Below are positions 50,074 through 62,850 of a stretch of DNA of 64,000 bases, one piece after another. The notes beneath the pieces are model-generated. The model ran no database searches, was not told the DNA's origin, and worked only from the letters and a program-made list of their open reading frames with translations. Position 1 is the first letter of the stretch. The number at the start of each line of letters is the position of its first letter. A program made the position numbers and the translations under genes. This stretch comes from Atopsyche davidsoni (lineage: Eukaryota > Arthropoda > Insecta > Trichoptera > Hydrobiosidae): the NCBI GenBank assembly GCA_022113835.1, contig JAILWY010000026.1:8335001-8399000 (forward strand). Reading direction: 5' to 3'.

Positions 50074-52083
50074 ATATCATTTCAACAAGTACTACTTAAT
50101 TATTTTTTTATAAATTTTTGAATTTTTATCATAATTTTATTTATTCGTTGTAGTTAATTGTAATTACTTTGCACATTGTATGTTACCCGTGCTTAACTGT
50201 AATTAAATTATGTTAATTTCATTTTACATTGCTTCGGGTACTTTGGAATCGTTAATATTTAATGTTATTTGATGACATGATCACGACTTGAAACGCAAAT
50301 TACAAAATTATGACACTAAGCTATTGTCATTAACAATCTCATATTATGTTTTATAGCTTTGCGATATTCCAGTAATATCTCCGTTCGATGTGAGGAAACT
50401 CTTTGCAAGAGACGTCGATTGAAATTCCAGTATAATTTCTACTGATTGGTATATTCCCACAGCTCTCATGCTGCCTGTGTTGCCAAAGTCGAAATATTTG
50501 CAAATCATTTGTCTCGTTTTTTGGATTTGTCTCTCACGCAGAAAATATTTGTTTTTATCTCCAGCAATTCACCGTGCTTGAGTTAGTGTTACACGTGTTC
50601 GTTTTCGGAATGCATTTGGAGCCAAAAGCGAATTTTAATTAGCTGATTGCGAATTTGACCGCAACGTTAAGTCGTGATTACGAAATGCAAGTTTTATAAA
50701 GTTCCCAGCTTAATTAGTTGTTTATAACCGCATTTTTTTCCGATTGGCAATGTTTCTGTTTTGTTTTTTCATATATAAGACGTAAACGTGATAATATTCC
50801 CACTAATCATAATTTTTATAAAACATACTTAACATACTTTACACGAATTACTCTATTAAACTGAGATAATTTATTGTTTTATTTACATTTTTTTTAAAAT
50901 ATTGAGCTTTAAATAATTTCTAAAATGTCAAATTTTTTGCCTTTATTTTTTCAGTTTGTAAAGTTATAAATAATACCATATCTGTGCAAAGTGGATTCTA
51001 TTTTGTCGCAAGAGGTTAAATATAATTAGATTTAAAAGTTAATACACATGATTTTCCGAAAGAAGAGTCTAAGATTATTCTTATAAATAATATTTTTAAT
51101 TATAGCCCCTCATATAAAATATAATCTCTGGATATTTAGAATGTTTAATTTTTATAAAATAAAAATATTACTTTCACACATTAAATCATTCTTTTATTGT
51201 TAATGCCCATGGAATCCGTTTGCGTAATTGTCAGGAATTTATTACATCAAATAACCAATAATCTAGATTTTACTATTTGATTTATCTTTAACCCATGTGG
51301 AGGTCTGTCAAGTGTATATATTCTTTAAAAAATAAAGATTTTTTCATGGTTGTACCTCTATTTCATATATTTTAATTATAACGTATATCTAGTTTCACAT
51401 ATCAGAAAAAATAAATCTCGCTTTTCAATATGATAGTTTACGATTTAGTACATCAGTATGAGTTATTAAGATTGTGTTTATTGATTTTTTTACATACATC
51501 GAATATGATCCCCGCATTTGAATATTCATTAAGGCATATTAAATTTACATTTTAATCAAAATTTCTACTATATATTAATTATGGGTACAAATAAACTAGA
51601 AAAATTACAGACATGTCGCTGAAGGCGATGGAGGAGGAGCGCATTTGATATTACATCACCCACTAATACCATTCGGGATAATGGCATGGCTTATGTTAGA
51701 ATGTCAAAGATTACACACGTACTTTATTATATAACTAATTAATAGATTTTTATATTACCTCATAGAATTGAAAATTTCTTTTGTATCATAATTTTTTTCT
51801 AGCTTGTTCTTACAATGGCTGTTTTTTTATAAAAAAATAATAACCTTAAATAAAACATAATTTAAAAATCATGAAAACGTTGATTGTGATATTTTAGGCA
51901 AATAATACTGTAGCTTTGAATAGTTGGCAAAAGTAAAAGATATTTTCAACTGTCCATTTTATGAATGAGTCAATAAAATTATATTTTAATATTCCCTACT
52001 ATATGATGTCTTTTAATTGATTTCGGTTATTTTGACGTTTGCAATAATATGTCAAGTTTTCTGAGGGGTTAGTAGGAATGTAT

Positions 52084-52128
52084 TTTTGTATGGAATGATT
52101 TTGTATGGAAGTATATTTTTATATGGAT
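52084..52128. repeat. Short imperfect tandem repeat
   Basis: Three degenerate units of about 15-17 bp built on TTTTGTATGGAA. It is probably a slippage product. Confidence 0.5.
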
Positions 52129-53129
52129 GTTGAAAATTTTATTCTTGGATAGTTATCATAGGCGTTTTACTATAAAGTGCATAAATACTACAGCAAAGAT
52201 GACAGTAGTATCAACCCTATTATATCAAATTATATTTTTTAGTAGACTGCTATCCCTGGATTCTTCATGGTAGAGTGATCTCATCACCATTAAGTAGGAT
52301 CGTATGGATAATGTACATGGATTACTATGTGTATATTTAATATATATTTAGGTCATTTCTTTGTACTGTTTTTTTTTCTCTGCTAGTACTGTCACTCATT
52401 CCACGTATAACAGTATTCATGTATAATGTAAATGTGACATTACGTGTTGATCAAAATCACTCCACGCACATGCCACCGAGACACAAAGCCCTGTTCCAGT
52501 AGTGATTTTCCACAAAGCTAACTGTACAGCATCCTTCTATCACTGCAGCCCATCGCACTTAACACAATACATACCGCCAGCGATTAACATTTACTTTATG
52601 TTTATCGCGTGGCAATATTGGGTCAGACGCACCGAGTTAGCCTCTGTACTAGTGATGGGAATTGTCGTTTGATTTTGATAATCGTATTTTCGAGTTTAAT
52701 AAGATAATAATCGATCACGCGAACATTTATAAATTGCTTAATAACTGAATGAACAGGTGATTGATGCTGAAAAGTATACAGGTTAGCAAGCTTTTATTGA
52801 ATCGTCTCGAAGTAACTTCGGCTGTGTCTTACTTTTTTTTATCTCCAGCATATTGTTTTTCGTATAGAAGGAAGAACCTGGAGGTAATTATTTTATTTTA
52901 GGCACGGCACTTCAGTACTAAAATTTGTTTACCAAAAGAATTTGCCAACTACCTGTCTGTTCTTATTCGATCGGGTCCGTCTTTACTGCACACATCCACC
53001 GGGTGTGCTCCAAATATGAGCCGTCATGCTGTTGTGCAAGTTCATTCCCAACACGGCGCTGCGGCTTACCAAATACTACGTACGTGGATAACACGCGTCT
53101 CGGCCAAATTATCATATTACGCCCTGTCA

Positions 53130-53320
53130 TATCACAACCTTTCTGATTAGTTTTTACGGCCCCGGGCAATCAACCTTTGCGGGCGGCTGTGCTGAGTCTC
53201 GTAATAAATACGCCACACATGCGTACGAATCCGGAACATCTCGCAGCGGCGGCCGGAGCGCCTCAAGGAAACCACAAGCTCGCGGCTCCGGCTCCGGCTC
53301 CGGCTCGGCGGTCTTTAGGC
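53130..53320. other. CpG-rich islet containing the GGCTCC repeat
   Basis: GC-rich stretch ending in the hexamer repeat. Short frames on both strands lack homology. Confidence 0.3.
53284..53309. repeat. (GGCTCC)n hexamer repeat
   Basis: Three perfect GGCTCC units and one variant (GGCTCG) inside the CpG-rich islet at about 53.2 kb. They are followed by two TTTAGGC copies. Confidence 0.85.
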
Positions 53321-55350
53321 TTTAGGCTTAAATCTAATTTACATAAGATTGCTTTTTCAGTGTTGCAATCATAATAATATATCACTTTAATTGAATGTTT
53401 AGATATTGTAAACGAGTTTGGTGGGTGCCTACCGGTGAAAATTTACGATTCGACAGTCGAGTACATATTTTATGAAATTATTATATGGTGTATTGAGAAT
53501 CCTTACACAATTTATTGATTATTCATTTACATGTTCTTGCTTGCGTGTTCTTGAAAATGATAAATATCACTTATGATATTATAAAATAAATTATTGTAGT
53601 GCAAAAATCACTTAAAAGTTATTTAAAGGTATTGAAGGAAACTTAACGATTTGTTTTTATCACAAATTAAATTTCAAAATTTCCCTGCGGATTGATGTTA
53701 TATCATTGCTAATATTTTGAGATATAACACAAATCCACCAATAATAGACTTAATACATTTAAATAATTTTAAATTAATTTCAGTTTTAATGCAATTCATA
53801 TTTAAAAAAAGTTTTCTCCAAATTATAATTTTAATAGCTTATCTCTCTTTTAAGTCGTAAGCGCCTTAAAGCGAAAATGAATAAATAAAATTGGAATTTT
53901 AGATTTTAAATTTTATCTGTTACTACACTATTCATATCTTTTTAACAGTTATGTGACTGTAATGGCACCCAGTAAGTCACATTATCGGAGTATTTTTAAA
54001 CAAAATAGATAGAATATATATTATAAGTATCCAAGTGACAGTCTCATAATACTATGAGCGTGCTTAACGTAAAGTGCTCAAGGCATGCGGGAATCGAGAT
54101 CACCTAGGAGGTCTTCAACATTCAGCGGATGTCAAAAAAAAGATCATATTTCTTTTGAACTTAGCCAAACAATTATTCCCCACAGAACAATACTGTAATG
54201 TCTAAAAGTAGACCGGCACAAGTAATACTTAATCAAAATCAAAAAAATTGCTATATTCATACACAGGATAATAAAAATTGATGTCCGCGCTGTAGCCGAG
54301 TGCCGCACACACACTTGCACTATAATTTGACACCATACTTTTTTCCGAAACAATACTGCACGCCCGGAGAGTGCGAGCGCCTCTAATGACACGAAGATCC
54401 CACATTAGAGGAGCAGTCCGTCCCGCCGACTAAACAATGCCAAATTACATATCGGAATACTATTACTGGTGATGTAATGGCACCGAGACACACTGTATAT
54501 TTATAAATCCTTTGTGCTCTTAATAATCCATTGTTTTCCGCTTTACCTTTTGTACTAGTGATTTTCGTATTCGGTTCAGTGACATTTGCACTCCGCTCTT
54601 CCCCTCGCACGCCGGCGTCGGTCCTTGTGGCAATATTTCAACAAATAAAACGGAATTTCTTTATACCGGACAGATTTATAATTAGTAAATTCTTCGTTTT
54701 ATTTATATTGCAGTTGTAAAGCGTTATGTAATACCTGCCTACATGTGTACGGTGGATCGCCTACTATATTTGGGCATTGAATTTTGACTAAATTACACAT
54801 CGCCAGATGGTGAAAAATACGTTATACTCAAAGCGTAAGTATTTATGAATACCAAAGCATCATTTTTATATAAGTATTGAATAAACTGTTGATTTCTTTA
54901 TGCTGTGTTGCTAGCAATTTTTTTAAGGATATATTCAATTCATACCTATTATTTGTAAGTTCTTATGCGAGTGGGCGTCTTAGAAAAGTTTCTCGACTTG
55001 GGTCACTTCAATTAACTAAATTGTTTCATTTTGTAGTTTATTTAAGGTCTCAACAAATTGCCTGGGTTTATTGATCAATTGATTTTATTAACAGTTTTCC
55101 GAAGGGTCAACGAACTGGAATCTCTTACCAACGTCTGCGATTATTATTTATATAGAAACAGGAAAAAACTGATTATATGATTTCCTGTATCACCGATAAT
55201 CTGGGCATGCTAAATGAAATAATCACAATCCACAATTGTGGCTTATTGAATTTTTGAATATTCTATGCTGCACGATTGGTGCGACTGTTACCGGACGCTC
55301 TGCACCAGGCGATTGTCAGATGGGGCAGGAAGCGACGTTCCCGGGGCCTA

Positions 55351-55363
55351 TGACTCATCAGCC
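55351..55363. promoter_or_regulatory. AP-1-type site, shared 13-mer
   Basis: TGACTCATCAGCC, identical to 9129-9141, within a GC-richer block (55265-55380). Confidence 0.3.
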
Positions 55364-57169
55364 ACCCCATTTCTCATACAATGTATCTCGATCAGAACAA
55401 TACGGATCCCACCTCTATGCAACTTTACTTGTGCAACCATTGTTAATAAATTACAAACATTGAATTCATACATTCCAGTTAATAAACATGATTCTCTACA
55501 AACTGGTTTAATTTGTGATTTTATATTTAAACTTCAAATATGAATAATCAAATGGCTAGAAGAATTCAATCAATGGGTGTAGTCTCTTAGCCATTTAGCT
55601 ATTCGTATTTGTTGTTCATGTTTGAGTTTATTTATAAGAGCGACAGAGCTTAAATAATCATCGGATATTTTAGTAAGTTAGCAGGTTATATATCAATAGA
55701 ATCCCTATGACTTTTTTATTGGTATATTATAAAATTTTGAGATGTAATAAAACGATCATATCTAGAACATTAACAGTTTATTAGTAACAACAAAAAGTGG
55801 ATTAAACTATGCAAATCAAAATTGATTAACAAGATATTTCATTTAGTATTGTCTTCTCGTAAATCTTGACAGAGCATTGCAAAAGCAGAAAGTACGAAAA
55901 ATCAAAATGAGGATATTTGTTTAGCGATTTAGCCACAGACAAGATCGGCGAACTTGAACAAGGCAATATTTATTCTTGGATGACTTGTATTCACATATGG
56001 TCTTTATTTTATTTAATAGAATTGTGTTTATAACATGCCAACTAAGTTGATATACAACCTGCCAAATATCACAACATTGTTTATAGCAATAAATACTACA
56101 CTGAGCCACACCGCACGCTAGTATTTTTTTAAAATATGAAATGACATCACGGCTTCGTGTGCTGTCTCCGAGTGCGTTGCCCTTTTTATTCCAGATGATA
56201 ATATTGACGTCTGCGTGTCGATTTTATAAGATGTGACATGTTTCAGTTGTCACATAAAAATAATCTTGTATAAAGAGAGTTCATAGGACTTTGGATGCCT
56301 TCCCGTTGCAAGTATTTTTATGCTATTGGTAATAATTCGTCTATGAGGAAGTATTGACATTTTTAAAACATATGAAATCACCTGAAAAGATGTGGCTAGC
56401 GTACAAATATATTTCTGCTACTTATAATTTTTAGTCGTATAATATTCAAATGTATGACTTTTTCGTTATTAAATACTACATAAAATATCTCAATTTTATA
56501 ACCAATTGCATATCAATATTTATTAAATAAATGTGGAGAATAACAAATCAAACCAGTATATCGCAGAGAACTTTTTTTTCATTTAATAATAACTCATCAG
56601 TAATTGAAATAATAAATAGCTGTTTTCATGCTTATGATACATTTCATTACATATCGTATTCATAATTGTACAACTAAGTATTTAGGTATACAGAATGATT
56701 TAAAATTATTAATTAAAATATAAAATATTGGACATAATCTTTATCTTTATTATAATAAAAACACTGTTCAAATAATATCTTATCAAGCGTGTTTTTATAT
56801 TATATATTATTATGTGAAAAATATTTCTAGTGATTTGTAAATTTATTTAACAGAAGAACGTTAATTTTTAATTGCATTATCATAATCCATAGATACCTGA
56901 TAGTTCATTACCATATATTTTTTTACATTAACGAATATTTCACAACTGTAAGAAATCTTTAAATTTCCATTATTAATAATTATTATTGTAAAAAATAGTA
57001 CATTGCTTGTTTAAAAATATATATTTTTTTACAACAAAAAAAAAAGAATACTATTTAGTGAATATTTTCACTGTTTAAAAGCATTACGTAGCTTAGATAT
57101 GTAAACATAATTTTCATACGTATTTAGTAAAATAACATCCTCAAAAGAACGACAGCCAAAAACACTGGA

Positions 57170-57550
57170 ACGGTACAGCAAAGATGTCGCGCATCACAGC
57201 AAAACAGCCTCGCCGTTTTACAGTGCGCCCGCTGCACAGCGATCGGCTGGACATACACGGGACTGTGCCGCGCCCGAGATTACCGGCGACCGGTCGGAGA
57301 GCAGTTGTTCCGCGTGTAATGAGTGCGATCCCCTGCGGTCGCGGTCTGCGGGCAGTTATCCCGACCACACGTCGGCTAAAGACGCTGCAGGTACTCGCGG
57401 GGTTATGTAACAATAAAAAACTCTTTGTAGCCGAAATCGTGCCCGGCCATGTTGGACGAGCCGGTGTTTGCGATCAAACCTTTTGTAACGATTCGTTCTG
57501 TCGTGTCCAGGGACGGAGCCGCGGAGCCTCGCGGTAATTCGGCCCCTCCC
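57170..57550. other. CpG-rich islet crossed by a 117-codon open frame
   Basis: The longest CpG-dense stretch in the window. An ATG-initiated frame (57184-57537, +) of 117 codons spans it, and a 90-codon frame runs opposite. The predicted peptide is Arg/Pro-rich without domains, signal peptide or membrane segment that I recognise. An unrecognised small gene or an alternative first exon cannot be excluded, but CpG-rich DNA often yields such frames by chance. Confidence 0.25.
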
Positions 57551-58504
57551 TTGGCAAGGTCAAAAAAGGATATTTAATATTAAAATTTATATATTGTACC
57601 CAGTTCGATCTAAAATTATGAATTTAAAGAACGCCGTTTCTTTTGTAGACTGTCAATACATTTAATTTCATAGATGTCATGTATGATAAAAAATTATACC
57701 GTTGTTTTATTAATTTTTACATGTAATAACGCTAAACACAGTGTCGTTACAAAAAGACATAAATTATAAATAAAGTTAGCTAAGTTAATTATATACAATT
57801 TCAATTTCATTGCCTTGTTGATCTAATCGTTTATTTTATTTATTTTCAATTTCGGCTAACAATACCAAGTTTAATGAATTTTTATTGTTATAAATACATT
57901 GTAGATTCGACACTGAATACTAAAGAATTGTATCATCTCGAATTCGTAATACGTTTGAATATGGATAGCCTCTTATTTAGGAGGTTCTCGCTCGGCCCAT
58001 TGTTACGAGAAGTCCACAATATTTGGATGAATCGCACGCAAGTACCTACTAAGGCATTGTCATATAACCACTTGTCCATAATAAATGAGTTCAGGCGAAT
58101 AGATAAAGTTCAAAATCTTAACCACTTAAATATTTAATGATTTAAAATAACTTTAATATCCACTTTGTACATACGAATTTGTAATTTTTTATTCTTTTCC
58201 ATTGCGTATTTGGTGGTCCAGCTCTTCGATGCGCATTATGCATGTTAAAACAAAGTATAGTCAGACCAAAGAGACAGTGGCCGAGTTCGTTGCTCCCGGC
58301 CGTCTGCAAGTTTTGGGAGCGCGCCAGACACATCGCAGCCACTCAGAAGGGCGAATATGTTCATCTTGGATCTCTTCCAAAGATTTGCAAAGTGCTATTA
58401 CCTGTGAAATGCAATTAAGTCTGTCCATATGCCCGCAAGTACCTCCGTGTGCTTGTCCGTTATAGCTGACATTAAACTGATGATTCAAGAACATTAACAT
58501 CACT

Positions 58505-58798
58505 CTCGTTATATTTTTTAGAAAGAAAGGAAATCTATACATTGATAAGTAGCACAAGGAACCGACAAAACGAGATTTTATTTAATATATCGAATTTGAA
58601 GTCTAAAACATATATGTTATCTATCATTTATAATGGAGAAATAAAATAAAAATACAATTAAAATTATAATACCGAATGTCTCTTCAAACAGTTAACTTTT
58701 CTAACATTATATATATTTGCTTGTTTTTTCATAGTTTTATATTTGCGAGTTTTTAGTTAGTTTCAACCACTGGATGGACAAATTAGCGCTGCTTCTCT
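58505..58798 (+). repeat. Diverged direct repeat pair, copy 1
   Basis: Matches 59872-60137 in the same order: TCGTTATATTTTTTAGAAAG, a GGAAATCTATAC block, CATTTATAATGGAGAAA, then the best-preserved core TTTCAACCACTGGATGGACA at 58761. In the 36-bp core (58761-58796), 29 positions agree with copy 2. It is either an old interspersed element with two insertions or a local duplication about 1.35 kb apart. Confidence 0.55.
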
Positions 58799-59871
58799 AA
58801 GTAATCAATAATTATTTCAAATCTTGAAAATCACATTTAATATATGACTGGTCTAAATATCTAAAGAATAATCGTGTGTATACACTTCTTATCGCATTTT
58901 TTTAATTTGCTTATTTCCTTATGTTCACATAACTTTGGTTTATTGAAATTTATTGTGTCGAGTTGAATTATCGATTCGATAAAATTACTTCAGAAACCGT
59001 TTACGTTTGCTAATATATTTTTTTATGAATACAAAATACAAGTGCTCTTACTTTTGATAATAGTCGCTGCATTCTTTCAGGGGTATTGTATAACTCGCAT
59101 TGTTATTCTTATAATCGTTTTTTGTTAGCGTTAAAAGTAAAAGTTCGAATACTCGTTATTTTTTCTCCTTTTAGTCTGATACGCCTTTGTGAGTCTCCGA
59201 AATGGATCAATTCGTATTCATACAATTATTCATATTAGGTATTGTATGCTCATGAGGCTGCAGTGTGCGCACAAAAACTCCCATTATGCAGCCCGGAGAT
59301 GCAGCCATTGTTGCTTTATCGACTGCGCTGGAATCACAAGTCACTCCGTGACATATTACGAAATTTCAACCTGTTTTGTTGATGAAACGGTACGATATTT
59401 TAACAATATCTGTTTATGTAAATCTCTTGTCATTTTACATCAATTTAGTTATTTTGTTACATTGTTTATAGCTTTGTGAGTGTGTATTCCATCGTTTTTA
59501 GGTTTTTGATTAAAATCATGTTTCTGTGTTGTTATATAAGAAATAACATAAATTAAAATTTTATTTATCGGCGGCTATAAGCATAAAATTGCGGAACATT
59601 CAGGCTGTCTGATTAAATCCATATAGGTTTTGAAATTGCCTCCCGAGTGGAAGGAAGTCTACGTTTAGATCGCTACACAATCGAATCGATCAAATGTATT
59701 GCACTTTGCACGAACTACTTACGCTTATTACAAACGCATGCAATTTATAATAAAATAAGTTATAGCAAGCATTCTTTAGTATAAAGGGAATATCTATTGA
59801 TTAAATGGGCAACAACATGTAAAGTTATTGTTAACATTATGGAAAATAGTAGTTATAACAAGTTTCAAGAG

Positions 59872-60137
59872 TCGTTATATTTTTAGAGAGCAAGGAAATA
59901 TATACTAGCAACATCACACACGGAATAAATTCCAATGAATATGACATTTTGTTAAATCAATAGAATTTCTAGAACTAAAAATGAGTTAATGCTACCATTT
60001 ATAATGCGTAAACAAAAAAAAAACAGTTGACCTTTTTTACATCGGCTTATATTTGATTTGTTATTTAAGAATTTTACATCTAAATGTTTCAGGCCATCAA
60101 TTTCAACCGCTGGATAGATAAATCGGCGTTTCTTCTA
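59872..60137 (+). repeat. Diverged direct repeat pair, copy 2
   Basis: Partner of 58505-58798. It contains TCGTTATATTTTTAGAGAGC, a GGAAATATATAC block, CATTTATAATGCGTAAAC and the core TTTCAACCGCTGGATAGATA at 60101. Spacing between blocks differs by small indels. No terminal repeats or tRNA-like promoter were recognised. Confidence 0.55.
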
Positions 60138-60678
60138 TTTATCCCTGAATACAAAAAGCTTACGAGAAAAATGCATACATCAAACTAGATTACAGCGACT
60201 CTCCGCGTTTCTCTTTTGTTATTGTTTTATTCAACTTTTAAAAATTGCAAATCACTGAGCAGTAGATAATAGCGATAACAAACGATAAAACATATGATGT
60301 TGCAGGGCTTCGCAAACAGTCGGAGCGAATGTATCATTAATGCGATGGCAGTTCGTGCGAGTGGTCCGCCTGGAGGCTACTCCTTCTGGCGAGAGTACTT
60401 TCTCCTTGGCGAATTTCCTTTGGTCACGCCACCTGCGCCGGGCACAGGTGCCTCGGTACCTGCTCGGCCACCGCAGTCAGCCCAATTCTCCTGGACTCAA
60501 AACCAAACATGAATGGCCAACGTTTCCCTTTTTTCTTTTTTTTCTTTTGCTTATTATTTTTGCACTGCGTAGAGTATGTACAATGAACGTATTTGTACTA
60601 AATATATCTGCGTATTACAACTTAAAAAAGCTAGTTTTTTTTAAATATGCAATTTGTAAATTATCACATGTTAGTTTA

Positions 60679-60681
<3 letters not shown>

Positions 60682-60765
<84 letters not shown>
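60682..60765. repeat. (AT)n microsatellite, about 84 bp
   Basis: The longest simple repeat in the window. It creates a spurious open frame encoding alternating Ile-Tyr, which is not a gene. Confidence 0.95.
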
Positions 60766-60768
<3 letters not shown>

Positions 60769-61029
60769 CATCAAAAGTATAAACTGAAAGAATAAACACA
60801 TGTATTCCGTGGGACATGCTTGGTACCTAGTCAACTATTTTTTTTGTTTATCACTGATTAGAGAACCAAGTCTTAATTTCCGCTACTGTAATTTTTTTAA
60901 GTATCTATATATCAAAGAGAATGCTGATAATTTATGAACTCACGTATGCTGTAAGTGTGGGTAGCTGTAATTAAATAAATTACCATTTGCTTGTCAATTT
61001 ACAAATTCACATTTAAAATTTGTTTAGCT

Positions 61030-61385
61030 CAGCGTTTTCTGCGCAGAAAATGCAACAATCGCCAATCACACACTCGGCCAGAACATTTCAATAAATCATC
61101 AATCGGCTGGCGTATTCCGGTCGAATCAATTTGATTTCGGCTCGAGCATAATGATGATGGCACAGTCACTTCCGAGTGTCGGTCCATTCACCGCGCAGTT
61201 CGTGCGACGTCCCATCTGCAGACGTCTGCGCAAAATAACAGCCGGGGATCACGTTTGTGACCTCTCCTGCCTCTCGTCTCGGGCGCCCCGGCTCGGCCCA
61301 TTAGCAGAACGACTTGAACCTGCGTACCCGCCGAGCGGCGCAAATATCAACACCGTCCTTATGGAATTAGCACTTTAGGCGTGTA
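61030..61385. other. High-complexity block with CpG-rich core
   Basis: Mixed sequence with a CpG-rich core at 61180-61350. A 75-codon frame crosses it without homology. It resembles the other candidate noncoding modules. Confidence 0.28.
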
Positions 61386-62775
61386 AGTCAATACTTCATC
61401 TGCGTTAAGTTTAAGCGTGGGTCTCACTTCTCTTGTGTGTATTTCGTAATTTTTTTTTTAATTTTCTCTCATAAAGTTCTACAAACATCTTCTTTGACTC
61501 ATAATTTGTTGGAGCTTAACTTTTGTTTTGAAATCGCCCCGCTGTTTGAGAAGACGGATCAAGCCGGATACAGTCTCGACAGTTTTTTTAAACTACTCCC
61601 TCTTATTTTGTGGTTTTATATACTATTTTTACAGCTACGGTCTCTACGCTCTCAGATTATCTGATTTTGTATGTCTCGCACTCGTCAAAGAAAAGTTGTA
61701 AAAAATTTCAGCCTCTTTATATTTAATTAAGTACTCCCAATTGCTTAACTGCTCATATTTTCCTTGATGCCTCCTATTCATACATAAAAGTGTATAATGT
61801 AATCTGCGTTCATATTTACTGAGCTTGGATGTCCTCTGCTCTTGGAAAAACCAAAAATCAGTGTTGACCTGCAGAAGATCTTTTTCAAAAGTTGTACATG
61901 ACCGAGGACATAATTTTTTTATCATTTGTTATTGTACTTTGCGTAAAATTACTAAAATAATTATTTTAAATATATATATTTATAAAATTGCGCAATTCAA
62001 AAATATCTTTTCATCGATTCCATTTGCATGAAAATGTCTGCAGCTTTCACTGCTTTCATTAAAATATGTGTGTGCACTGATTCCTTGATCGTTTAAATAA
62101 TTCGTTTATACAACAATAGTTTCCGTATTACAAAAAAATACTACAATTGAGTTCTTGGCGGAGTAAAATCGCCATTAAAAACATTTCTATACTTTCTTAT
62201 TTTACTACGCGAAATAATAATTGAATTGATTTCTAATTTTAAAAGTTTTATTTATACTAGATAAAGTTGTTAATTTTATGATGCCGTTAAATATAATTGC
62301 AAATCAACGGTTTTTTATAATTGCAACATAACCGTAGAATAGGGCGATGTTCCGCGGCGAGCGCAGACACGGCAAGCTCTACATCCTCCACTAATAGTCG
62401 TCTTCTATATATAGCACATATCGTCTGTGAGTAACGACTCGGAGCGTATATCATTACATTACTTATAAATGGGATGACAGCGTATCATCTACGGTAATCT
62501 TTAGAAACTTCTCGATTATTTGATTTCTCACATAAGTACTAAAAAATTTCTACCTAATCCAGGTTTCAATAACAAAAAAATTATACATTTGTTTTACATA
62601 TAAAGAATTTCAATCTCTACACATCTTTAAATCGTTTCACTGAATGTCAGCAAATCGACAACTACTTTTCCATATCGCTCATACAAACATTTGTATCTAA
62701 GAATTAATATGCCTCTATTTGGCTCTTTTCCAATTTGCAAAGCCTTATTTTTTATTGACCTTTGAGCTATCGGTG

Positions 62776-62850
62776 GTTCCTCGTGGCTTAGTGATTAGTA
62801 AGCTCACTTGTCTACAAAGGAATCCCGGGCTCAAATCCAAGTAGTGGAAT
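62776..62850 (+). mobile_element. tRNA-derived SINE-like head
   Basis: The plus strand carries TGGCTTAGTGATTAG at 62784-62798 (A-box-like) and GGCTCAAATCC at 62828-62838, which differs from the B-box consensus at one position. The spacing is that of a tRNA gene, but the arms do not pair into a full cloverleaf. A T-rich stretch follows. It is best read as the Pol III promoter region of a SINE or a tRNA pseudogene. It is not obviously the same family as the copy near 2.9 kb. Confidence 0.55.

Noticed and set aside
53316..53332. TTTAGGCTTTAGGC as a telomere-like repeat
   Set aside because: Only two units, and the unit is not the insect TTAGG repeat. It is probably slippage next to the hexamer repeat.
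60340..60795. 151-codon open frame, longest in the window
   Set aside because: Its C-terminal part is an alternating Ile-Tyr run made by the AT microsatellite, and the rest has no homology.
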